Assembly: GCF_910591885.1 (NCBI RefSeq)
Contig: NC_063285.1
Coordinates: forward strand, 7,597,395-7,661,394
DNA length: 64,000 nt
Reading direction: 5' to 3'
Origin: Bombus terrestris
Taxonomy: Eukaryota; Arthropoda; Insecta; Hymenoptera; Apidae
Shown here: positions 39,801-51,800 of the stretch, piece after piece
How positions within the stretch are numbered: the stretch's first letter is position 1
Layout of the letters: each line of letters begins with the position of its first letter
The notes under the pieces: model-generated
What the model saw: the letters and a program-made list of their open reading frames with translations, nothing else
What the model was told of the DNA's origin: nothing
Databases searched by the model: none
Made by a program: the position numbers and the translations under genes

Positions 39801-42800
39801 CAATTATGAAATAGCTCCTACTTAATTTCACAGTCCATTATCTTGAAAACAAAGCCAGGCAAGGTTTCACAAATCTTTTTTGTCCTACAACATAATTGTA
39901 TGTTTTGTAAATATTTTTTATTCAATAATATTTAATAACAAAATTGATTACTTCAACCAACGCTCATACCAAGCTGAATGCACTCTTTCTCGTCAGAGTG
40001 TTGTGAACCTCCCAGCAGGTCGGATCTCACTGGCCAAAAATACCAGGCGTAAGACTTGTTAATGAGTTTGCCAATTTATGCAGTGATATTAAATAACGAA
40101 AAGTGATGAATAATGCTCACTATAAAAACAATCAAGAATATAAGAGAAGGAAAGAAGATAGAATGAAAGAAGCAACCAAAAAGAAAATACTACAAAAATG
40201 GATATTTGAATTTGAATGAACTTTCGACCGTTTGCGTGGAGACGCGATTTCGAAGAAGCGCGCCAACGGGAGTCGTAAATTTCCGTTACGATTTAACTAA
40301 TCCACACCACGAATCGTTCGATCTTTTATTTCTATTCAGATAATAAGGATAGTTGAATGAAAATAACGCTGATATTAACAAGTTAATATATATTTTCCAC
40401 GATCCAGCAACTTCAATGAGATGCAAGGTTACGTATATGGAATGACAAACTACGAATGAGTACGACCCGAGACTCGTTTCGTGTTGGCGACTGTGATGAT
40501 GTATCTTCTGTCGATTGGCTGTCTTCGACTGGGCGATTCTGCTGACTTGTCTTCCGACTCTTGCTGTTCCTTGAACTGTGTTTTAACTCGAGCTGGTGTT
40601 AACTGTTACTCGTGAGACTTGATTGTTACTTGAATGGTACTGTTTGTGACAAGTCTAGTGATCCAGTATAGAGATGAAGTCGAGAGCACAAGTGTAAAGA
40701 CGAAGTCTACGGCACAAGTTGACTGTTCCGTAGTCGTGAGAACAAGTATAGAGATGAAGTGACTGCTCTGTATTTGTGAGAACAAGTAAAGTTCGTTTTT
40801 GTGTGATTACGGAGGAAAATTCTGAGTGAGCGAAGAGATGAAGAGATGAAGAAAGCGGATTTGTTGCTCACACTTTTCGTTTGGAAAGTTTACAAGAAAC
40901 TTTGCGAAAATATCAACAAATGCAACGAGTCAAATACGAACGCGTTGCTCAAATGAGCCGCAAATTCATCCCGTGGTTAAAGTTCTCAGACATCCTAAAA
41001 CAAGGAATAAGCCGGAGCCATGTCACCGAAAACCAACCACATCAAACAAATTTATTACTGCGCGTAATTGAAAATCCAAACCCAATTAAAACGTAACCCA
41101 ATAGAACGTAACAAACTTATCAAGGACTTCAAAGAAGCATATTCAAAGCCCTAAATGAACAACAAACACAATTAAACGAACTAAAACAATCATTAAAAAC
41201 ACACGAAGAAAGGATTGACTCTTGTCCAAAAGGAGGCTCCTGCCCAGCCATATGGCTTGGAGACGCACAATTGCAATTCCTTAATTTACGGGCAATTAAC
41301 ACGCTCAAAATCATAGACTACGAATGCGACCATAATGCTCTCGTATTCCAGATGAACAAAAATACATCAGATTTCGTAATCCTAGAAACACGGAGTGACG
41401 GTCCCAGGTACAAGTGCAAAGATAACACACTAGGAAAAATTACAAAATCAGCTCGAAAAGAACTGCGTCCTGAACACCCGCAACAAGCTCAATCTAACAA
41501 AGAGGCAAATCGACTCATTTATAGAGGAAGTAGAAAAACACGTACAAACCGTCCTTCAAGAATTCGTACTAAAAATAAATCAAAAGTCGGCTTTCGAGCC
41601 CTATATTCATAATAAAAGAAAATTACGAGACAAAAGCTCCATGCTATCCAACATAAACAATCTAAAATAAAACTATTCCTACGATAAAAGAGAAGATTTA
41701 GAATTATTAAAGTATCTTTTGCACAAAATACAGTTGCGCAAAAAGGACTCTGTTGGCATGTCCCACAGGGAAATCAAATTTTTACATCAAAAAAGCCAAA
41801 CTCTATCCCATCTCTCAAACTGCCTTCGGACGAGAACGATTCCATTCAGCACGGTATAAGCGTTAGTTGAAATAAGTGATTTTCTTATTTGCTTTTAGCG
41901 TACAAGAAAAGAATATTTGAAATATATAAGTGTGTGCAAGAATGAGTGATGTATGGTATTAGTCGCGTAATACTAAAACATTTCTATTTCTCTATGTTTA
42001 CATTATAGATTATTAAAAATAGATCATTAAGGAAAGTAAGAAAGATTGGAAGAATAAAAAGGTCAACACCACGCGGAGTTTTTTTTCTTTTTTATTGTTT
42101 ATTTAAATTACAATCAATTCTCGCGTTGAGAATTTTCTGCAATTTTTCTGGCGTGGCGCAGTAACATGGCTAGTATTTATAATAAGTTAATACATATTAT
42201 AGATGAGTATAATTTGTGAGTAAGTATTATAAATAAGTAAATATTATATTATTAAATAACTAGTTGAATCTGTCGTTTAGGTCTAGCGGGTAGTGTCTCT
42301 TCAGCCTGCGAATGTCGTCCGTCGTTTCAAGTAGTCCAGTGATTAGGGGGTTTCGGTGTTTGTCGACTCTTTTGCTATATCTGCCGCTATATTTTGCTAT
42401 TTCCTCTTTAACTGTGGGTATGTTGAGGTCGCGGTGTATTGTTTCGTTGGAAACATACCAAGGTGCATCAATTAGGGATCTTAGGGTTTTCGATCGGAAG
42501 CGTTGGAGTATTTCAGTGTTGGAGTTACTTGCTTCGTGTTTGCTGATGGACGTTTTTGCCGGTGTGGAGAGGCGGATAGCGTTTATTATGCTCGTGTTTA
42601 GGTATTCCGTGGCTGCTTCGATTTCTTCATTGGTTTTTAGTGAAGTTGAGGCTGAAGTTGTGTGGGTAAAGACTTCTCTAAAGAGCTTCTCGAAATTGCA
42701 TTGAATATTATTGTAACTAGCCGTATCGCTTTTGGAGGATGGTTTTTCAGAATTTTGCCGTTGATTAGATCAATTCCTGGTGCCTTGTTGTTTTTTGTTT

Positions 42801-45800
42801 TTTTCGATTATGATTCTGATTTCTTGTGCCGTTGTTTTAGGTATGGTGTATTGATTATCCGTTGTGGAATTAGTGGATCGTTTTTCATCGTCAGTAAATC
42901 GATTGAGATTGCTATTATGTGGTGTAAATGTGCTGCATAGGTGATTGGCGAATTCTTCAGCTTGTTCTTCATTGCTTCTTTCCCATGTATTGTCTTCTTT
43001 CCTGATTGCTGGGACTTGCTTTATTGGCTTCTTTATTCTTTTCGTGGTTTTCCATAAGGAGTATTTGGTATTTTCATTCGCTGATAGTGATTCTATGAAT
43101 TTCGTGAATTCGATGTTGTGATGTTCTCTTATTTTGATTTTTAATTCTTTTGTAAGTTTGTTTAGGATTTTCTTATTTTCGCGTGTTCTCTGTCTTTGCC
43201 ACGTAGCTTTGGCCTTTCTTTTTTCCCTGATTTTGTCGAGGATGAGCTGTGGAATTATTTTTGACCGCCTGCTTTTTATTTCGTGGGTGGTGGCTGTCCA
43301 TGCTGCTTCCTGTATTATTTCCGTCATATTTACTATTGCCTGTTCAATATGTTCGGGTGTTTTCAGTGGGATGTTACAGTTGATTTTGTTTTCAATTAGC
43401 TCTTTAATAGTTTGCCAGTTGGTAGTTTTATTGCAGAGCGATTCTGTCTCGTTATACAGTATCGGTTTGCTTGTGTATTCTATTATGATAGGTGAATGAT
43501 CAGAGTTGAGTTCGAGGCTGGTTGTTATTTTTAATTTGGTAGTGTTTATACCTTTTATAACTGCGAAGTCTAGCAGGTCAGGTAATTTGTCGAGGTCTGT
43601 CGGCCAGTAAGTTGGTTTGCCTGCAGAGAGAACGTTGAGGTTGCTATTTCTAATATATCGTTCAAGGGTTCTACCTCTCGGAGTGTTGATTCTGGAACCC
43701 CATAGTGTGTGTTTTGCGTTGAAGTCTCCTGCTGCTATAAATTTGTCTCCTAAGGTTTGGAAATACTCCTCCCATTTTTTGGGTGTCATTTTGTGTCTCG
43801 GGGGTACATATACTGCTGAAATCTACAAGTAATTGTCGTTGGTTTGTATCGTGACGGTGGTTGTTTGTATGTGTTCTTGGTTTGTTTGGCTGTGTAGGTG
43901 ATGCTTGATGTCATTTTTTATTATTACTGCTGTTCCTCCGTGGGCTTTACTTATGGGGTGTTTGGTGTCGTAAATGGTGTAATACGATATTTTTATGTAG
44001 CTTTTTGGAGTGAAATGTGTTTCTGAGACAAGTAGTACATCGATGTTATTTTTATATAGAAATGCTTTAGTTTCTGGGGCTCTCTGCTGCAAGCCATTGG
44101 AATTCCAGGCTGCTACTTTTAATATGTCCATCTCTATTTTTTACTTAGCAAGTTTGTGAGTAGTTGTAACATGACCGTTGTTTGTTGTACTTGTTGCCTA
44201 AGTGTTGCATTTAATTCACTTACCATTTTTCCTAACATCTCTGTACTTTTAATGGATTGTTTGAGCACATTTCTTTGATGTCTGTAGCGTCTTCGATGTT
44301 GTTGTTTTGATTCTGGTTATTTGTGAGTGTTGGTTGGCTAATATTTTGGGTTACTTGCGCGTAGCTTCGGTTCCCTTGGGGGTTAATGCTTCTGATTGTG
44401 GCGTTAGGTTCGTATTGTGCTGTCAATGCAGTGTCGTTAACCGTTATACTTTGTCGTGGTTGGTGGTTGTTGAATGATTTATTGCGAAGTGGTGGAAACA
44501 GTTTACGTCGTAATTGTTTTCTGACTTCACATCCTTTATAGCTGGCTGGGTGGTTTCCGTTACAGTTGTAGCATTTAACTTCTTCTATTTTTCCAGAATA
44601 TGGGCAGTGTATTGTTAAGTGGTTTTTTGCGCACTTGACGCAAGCTGGGCTTCTGTTGCAATAATTTTTAGTGTGTCCGTATTGTTGACACCGCATGCAT
44701 TGAGGTATATCTTTTTTGTGTCGTGGTGGTTCCACTGTTACTATTGTATTTAGTATTTGTTTAATATCATATATTTCTTTGTTGTTGTTTCTGGGTTCCA
44801 GTTCTATTAAGAATAGTGGTAATGGTTGCTTTGTGTCGAATCTTGTTATATTGTTTATTGTTCTTGTTTGATGACCAATTTTAGCTAACTCATCGCTTAG
44901 TTTATGTATGTTGGTTTTAGGATGCAATCCTCTTATGACAATTTTATAGCTCCTTTCAGTTTTAAGCTGATACGTGTGGTAGATAGCATTTTTTTCTTTT
45001 AATGCTTTTATAACTTTCGTAAATGTTTCTGGTGTGTTTGTTTGTATTTTTACTTGTTCCAATTTTGTTTGCTTTATTGTGTAGTTGTTTTTCTCATCTA
45101 GATTATTTAGTAGATCGATGAGCGGGTCTATTATTTGGGCCTCAACAAAGATTGGTGGTGGTTTTGTAATATGATTTGTTTGGATAGTGGTTTTATTTAC
45201 GGGGTCAGCGTCTGTTTCTTCCGTTAGTGAGCTGAAGGAGTTGCTTAATGGTAATTCTTGCAGCCATCGCTGCTTTTCTGTAGCTGGGTTTCCTATGGCA
45301 CTTATGTCTGTAGTTGTTTTGCGTTTTTTGCTAGCCTTCGCTAGCTTCCAGCTTTCGTCCTGATAGTATCTTTCATAATCTGGATTGCTCTCTTCCTGTC
45401 CCCGCTGTTCTTTTGTTTCTTCTGTCTCCATGTTAATTTGTTTGTTTTTTATATAATATGTTTCTCCCTTCGTTGCTATGTTTATTGTTGGTATCTGCAT
45501 TGCTCTTCTGTTTCCTCCTCATTATCATTTTGCTATTTACTTTGCTATTTGCTTCTCACTATTACTTTGAAGCGCTTTTTCCCTATTCACTTATACCTGG
45601 AGAGGACGACCGTCTAGACACGTCCGTCCTTCTCGGCTGCTCGAGCAGAAGTGAATGTTTGACATGGCCTGGCATTTTTGGGTAAATACCGGCAGGGGGT
45701 TATTTCCGCTGTCTAATGTCTGCTTGGACTTCCGTTGTCGCGTCGCCTTAGGCTGTGTATGATGAGCGAATAATGGCGTTCTTTCTTTTGAAAATTTTGT

Positions 45801-48800
45801 CCATTGAATGGACAAGGATAGGATTATTATGCAATCGTTTTCATGGAAAGTCGAAAGATTTGAAGATGAAAGATACTACAGCGATAATAAGTACCCGTTG
45901 TATTTCTTATAACATTTCCTGACCGATTAGTTAGGTTCGAGTAAAATCGTGTAATACCTTTGTACGATTAAAAAAGTTTTACACTATGGAAATGAAATAT
46001 ATAGGTCTTGATAAAAAAAATCGTTGCATTGGAAAACTGTATATATGTAAATTCGATTACTATTACATTTCCATATTTATATTCGGTTTTCGCAATTTGC
46101 AAAATTCCTATCACACGTTGTACGAGTTTACAACATGTTTTTGCTCGTTACGTATACGTTCATCTCTTAATCTCAGAAACTTCTGCAATTACGAAATTAA
46201 AGATTAAAAAGGTTAATAAAGACAGAATAAATTCGATGCTTGCAAATACAAATATGATGCAATTTACGTTCTTACAGAAATGAAACGACTTGGAAAATAT
46301 AAAAATAACTTAATTTACTTTTAACAGAAATGGAACATTTTACATATTTCATATTATTGTGAAAGAGAATTACATTATATTTATCATGCTATAATTTATT
46401 CTTAATAAAAATGAATAAAATGACACGGGAAAGACAGAGGATTTCTAAATGAAGATATTATGTCCAACAAATTGACAATGTAAATGATGACTTAAACGTT
46501 CGCGAATGTTTCGTTTCTCTATTATTACCACTAACTACGATTCTAGTAAATGAATTATAAAAGCTAAAAAGATATTCAACGTTTAAGGAGCAAAATCGAT
46601 CATCAACCTTTGACAATTCAATCACATACTCTGATCGCGATCCGCCAGACACCCTTCCGGTTTTTTAATCGGCCAAAAACACGAACGAAAATAATGTAGG
46701 GGGGTGCCGAGGCGAGCGTACCACCCCATCAATCGCTATAGTTTACCGACTCGCCCCCATCCCTCATTATCCGGGTCTCGGTCGACGAAATTCGTGGCGG
46801 TAAATCATCGTCGCGTGCTGCCTTTTTGATAACTCGATTTCATAACGAACCCGTTGCTCTATTTATAAACTGGCGGGAGTGTTTTAAATTAAATTCGATC
46901 TCGCGCACGCGGTTCGCACGCTGTGCACGTGGCAACACGGTGACTCTTCGTTCAGAAGGAGAGGCGAACACGAAGAAAATCAAACAACGAGAAGTTGAGA
47001 AGGAGAAAAAGCGAAAAAGAAATACAGTGAAATAAAGAGATGAACAGAGAGGAACGTGGACTTTTACCGGACGGATTATTCCACCCTAAATCGTGTTTTC
47101 GGCTGAAACATTGGCATTCGTTGTCGTAAGCCGACGCAGACACACAGGGGGACACCTGCGTGGGCAGAGGGCTTCGGTACCCCCGCCTTTTGTTGCTCGA
47201 TATTTGTTTTTTCCCTAATGTTCCCGGAGGCTATGCCGTGGCAAAGAGACGCTGCTATTCGACATCGACAGGAAAACGTTGAAAACTTTTCTCTTCACTT
47301 CCGCTCGGGCAGCCGAGGAGGACGTGTTTAGACGGTCGTGCTCTCCAGGTATAAGTGAATAGAGAAAAAGTGCTTCAAAGTAATGGTGCTGCAAAGTGAT
47401 AGTGAGGAGGAAACAGAAGAGCAATGCAGATACCAACAATAAACATAGCAACAAAGGGAGAAACATATTATATAAAAAACAAACAAATTAACATGGATAC
47501 AGAAGAAACAAAAGAGCAGCGGGGACAGGAAGAGCGCAATCTAGGTTATGAAAGATACTATCAGGACGAAAGCTGGAAGCTAGCGAAGGCTAGCAAAAAA
47601 CGCAAAACAACTCCAGGCATAAGTGCCGTAGGAAACCCAGCTACAGAAAAGCAGCGATGGCTGCAAGAATTACCATTAAGCAACTCCTTTAACTCACTAA
47701 CGGAAGAAACAGACGCTGACCCCGTAAATAAAACCACTATCCAAACAAATCATATTACAAAACCACCACCAATCTTTGTTGAGGCCCAAATAATAGACCC
47801 GCTCATCGATCTACTAAATAATCTAGATGAGAAAAACAACTACACAATAAAGCAAACAAAATTGGAACAAGTAAAAATACAAACAAACACACCAGAAACA
47901 TTTACGAAAGTTATAAAAGCATTAAAAGAGAAAAATGCTATCTACCACACGTATCAGCTTAAAACTGAAAGGAGCTATAAAATTGTCATAAGAGGATTGC
48001 ATCCTAAAACCAACATACATAAACTAAGCGATGAGTTAGCTAAAATTGGTCATCAAACAAGAACAATAAACAATATAACAAGATTCGACACAAAGCAACC
48101 ATTACCACTATTCTTAATAGAACTGGAACCCAGAAACAACAACAAAGAAATATATGATATTAAACAAATACTAAATACAATAGTAACAGTGGAACCACCA
48201 CGACACAAAAAAGATATACCTCAATGCATGCGGTGTCAACAATACGGACACACTAAAAATTATTGCAACAGAAGCCCAGCTTGCGTCAAGTGCGCAAAAA
48301 ACCACTTAACAATACACTGCCCATATTCTGGAAAAATAGAAGAAGTTAAATGCTACAACTGTAACGGAAACCACCCAGCCAGCTATAAAGGATGTGAAGT
48401 CAGAAAACAATTACGACGTAAACTGTTTCCACCACTTCGCAATAAATCATTCAACAACCACCAACCACGACAAAGTATAACGGTTAACGACACTGCATTG
48501 ACAGCACAATACGAACCTAACGCCACAATCAGAAGCATTAACCCCCAAGGGAACCGAAGCTACGCGCAAGTAACCCAAAATATTAGCCAACCAACACTCA
48601 TAAATAACCAGAATCAAAACAACAACATCGAAGACGCTACAGAAATCAAAGAAATGTGCTCAAACAATCCATTAAAAGTACAGAGATGTTAGGAAAAATG
48701 GTAAGTGAATTAAATGCAACACTTAGGCAACAAGTACAACAAACAACGGTCATGTTACAACTACTCACAAACTTGCTAAGTGAAAAATAGGGATGGACAT

Positions 48801-51800
48801 ATTAAAAGTAGCAGCCTGGAATTCCAATGGATTGCAGCAGAGAGCCCCAGAAACTAAAGCATTTCTAGATAAAAATAACATCGATATACTACTTGTCTCA
48901 AAAACACATTTCACTCCAAAAAGCTACATAAAAATACTGTATTACACCATTTACGACACCAAACACCCCTAGGTAAAGCCCACGGAGGAACAGCAGTAAT
49001 AATAAAAAATGACATCAAGCATCACCTACACAGCCAAACAAACCAAGAACACATACAAGCAACCACCGTCACGATACAAACCAACGACAATTACTTGTAG
49101 ATTTCAGCAGTATATGTACCCCCGAGACACAAAATGACACCCAAAAAATGGGAGGAGTATTTCCAAACCTTAGGAGACAAATTTATAGCAGCAGGAGACT
49201 TCAACGCAAAACACACACTATGGGGTTCCAGAATCAACACTCCGAGAGGTAGAACCCTTGAACGATATATTAGAAATAGCAACCTCAACGTTCTCTCTGC
49301 AGGCAAACCAACTTACTGGCCGACAGACCTCGACAAATTACCTGACCTGCTAGACTTCGCAGTTATAAAAGGTATAAACACTACCAAATTAAAAATAACA
49401 ACCAGCCTCGAACTCAACTCTGATCATTCACCTATCATAATAGAATACACAAGCAAACCGATACTGTATAACGAGACAGAATCGCTCTGCAATAAAACTA
49501 CCAACTGGCAAACTATTAAAGAGCTAATTGAAAACAAAATCAACTGTAACATCCCACTGAAAACACCCGAACATATTGAACAGGCAATAGTAAATATGAC
49601 GGAAATAATACAGGAAGCAGCATGGACAGCCACCACCCACGAAATAAAAAGCAGGCGGTCAAAAATAATTCCACAGCTCATCCTCGACAAAATCAGGGAA
49701 AAAAGAAAAGCCAAAGCTACGTGGCAAAGACAGAGAACACGCGAAAATAAGAAAATCCTAAACAAACTTACAAAAGAATTAAAAATCAAAATAAGAGAAC
49801 ATCACAACATCGAATTCACGAAATTCATAGAATCACTATCAGCGAATGAAAATACCAAATACTCCTTATGGAGAACCACGAAAAGAATAAAGAAGCCAAT
49901 AAAACAAGTCCCAGCAATCAGGAAAGGAGACAATACGTGGGCAAGAAGCAATGAAGAACAAGCTGAAGAGTTCGCCAATCACCTACGCAGCACATTTACA
50001 CCACATAATAGCAACATCAGCAATCTCAATCGATTTAATGACGATGAAACACGATCCACTAATTCCACAACGGATAATCAATACACCATACCTAAAACAA
50101 CGGCACAAGAAATCAGAATCATAATCGAAAAAACAAAAAAAAAAAAGGCACCAGGAATTGATCTAATCAACGGCATAATTCTGAAAAACCTTCCTCCAAA
50201 AGTGATACGGCTAGTTACAATAATATTCAATGCAATACTGAGAACACAATATTTTTCTAAACTATGGAAACAACCACGCATTAGCATGCTGCAGAAACCA
50301 GGCAAAGACCCACACCAAGCAGCATCCTACCGACTTATATCACTGCTTCCCGTATTTTCCAAAATACTAGTAAAAATAATCTACGCCCGCATAAAAATAT
50401 TAATAGAGAAAGAAAAACTAATACCGGATCGTCAATTTGGATTCAGAAGCAAACATTCAACAATAGAGCAAATGCACAGGCTCATTAACGAGATAATACT
50501 GGCATTTGAAAATAAACAATACTGCACAGCTCTCTTTATGGACATAGAGAAAGCTTTCGATAAAATAAACCGCGAAAGCCTACTACACACAATCAGACAA
50601 CAATTCCCGGAAAAAATTTATCAGATAATAAAATCATATCTAAGTAACAGAACATTCACGGTAAATATAAAAGACGCGTACTCTGAAGTTAAACCAATCA
50701 AGGCAGGGGATCCGCAAGGAAGCGTCTTAGGACCCATTTTCTACACGCTATACACGGCCAACATACCTACAACTCCCAACAGTAAAGTATTTACATTCGC
50801 GGACGATACAGCAATAATAGTCAGGCACACAAACCCGGAAACAGCAGTCACACTACTACAGGAACACACCACAAAAATAGAAAAATGGCTACAAGATAAA
50901 CAAATTAAAGCTAACCCCAATAAATGCAATCGCATAACATTTACACTGCGTAAGCAGAAGTCAGCAAGTATACTACTGAACGGTACGCACATAACACAAA
51001 CAGGAAAGGTCAAATACTTAGGACTCCACATAGATACACAACTCACATGGAAACAGCATATCAAAGCAATAATAAACAAAATACAGACAATAAGGAGACA
51101 AATGCAATGGCTAATAAACCGAAAATCCAGGCTAAGCCTGGAAAATAAAGTCAGAATATACAAAACAATACTAAAACCAATCTGGACGTACGGAATACCA
51201 TTATGGGGACAGCAGCCAAGAGCCACATAAGTAAAATAGAAACGGAACAAGCAAAAATCCTTAGAACAATAACAAATGACCCGTGGTATGTGAGAAACGA
51301 CGAAATTCGGAAAGACCTGGGAATACCAACGGTCCAAGAAGAAATAAAAAAGTATGCGGGAAGGTACAGACTAAGAATTTTTTTTTTTTTATTTATTAGA
51401 ATATTTTCAATCAATTCTCGTTGAGAATTTTCAGTAACTTAATTTGGCGTGATACAATGACATGGATTATAATAGCTTTATATTGTTGATTCTAGTAGAA
51501 CTAAGGATTTAATCTAGTGGGTATTTTCTTTTTAGTCTGCGGATCTGGTCCGTCGTGTCCAGTAGTTGGGTGACTAGTGGGTTGTGGTGGTTGTTGACTC
51601 TTGTGTTATATCTGCTTCTGGACTTGTGTATTTCATCTTTGACTGTAGGTATCTTGAGGTCACGGTGGATTGTTTCGTTGGTAACATACCAGGGTGCATT
51701 TAATAGGGATCTTAGCGTTTTCGATTGGAAGCGTTGGAGTATTTCAGTGTTGGAGTTACTTGCTTCGTGTTTGCTGATGGACGTTTTTGACGGTGTGGAG

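Larger units (their letters stand above)
42081..45652 (-). mobile_element. Chimeric element: J-C 3' tail joined to J-D 5' part
   Basis: 42081-42690 matches the J-C 3' region at 51379-51920 (poly-A tail and ORF2 C-terminus with the same RT deletion). From about 42697 onward the sequence is J-D, matching the reverse complement of 50240-47288: the start of the RT, the endonuclease, ORF1 and the 5' UTR. The change occurs within GAGCT/TCTCGAA/ATTGCATTG. Possible origins are template switching during reverse transcription or recombination. Confidence 0.85.
47288..51378 (+). mobile_element. J-D Jockey-type retrotransposon, plus copy (5' part; interrupted by J-C)
   Basis: The 5' UTR starts about 47288, then ORF1 (47424-48692) and ORF2 (48793 onward). 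At 51378 it is interrupted by a minus-strand J-C element and it continues at 54118-54388 with the ORF2 end and 3' UTR. The ends of the break carry the 13-bp duplication ACAGACTAAGAAT. It is nearly full length, about 4.4 kb once the insert is removed. Confidence 0.9.

Noticed and set aside
43134..43499. Plus-strand hydrophobic frame (also at 49424-49789 on the other strand)
   Set aside because: Antisense of the J-D ORF2 linker; it exists only because the sense strand is A-rich.
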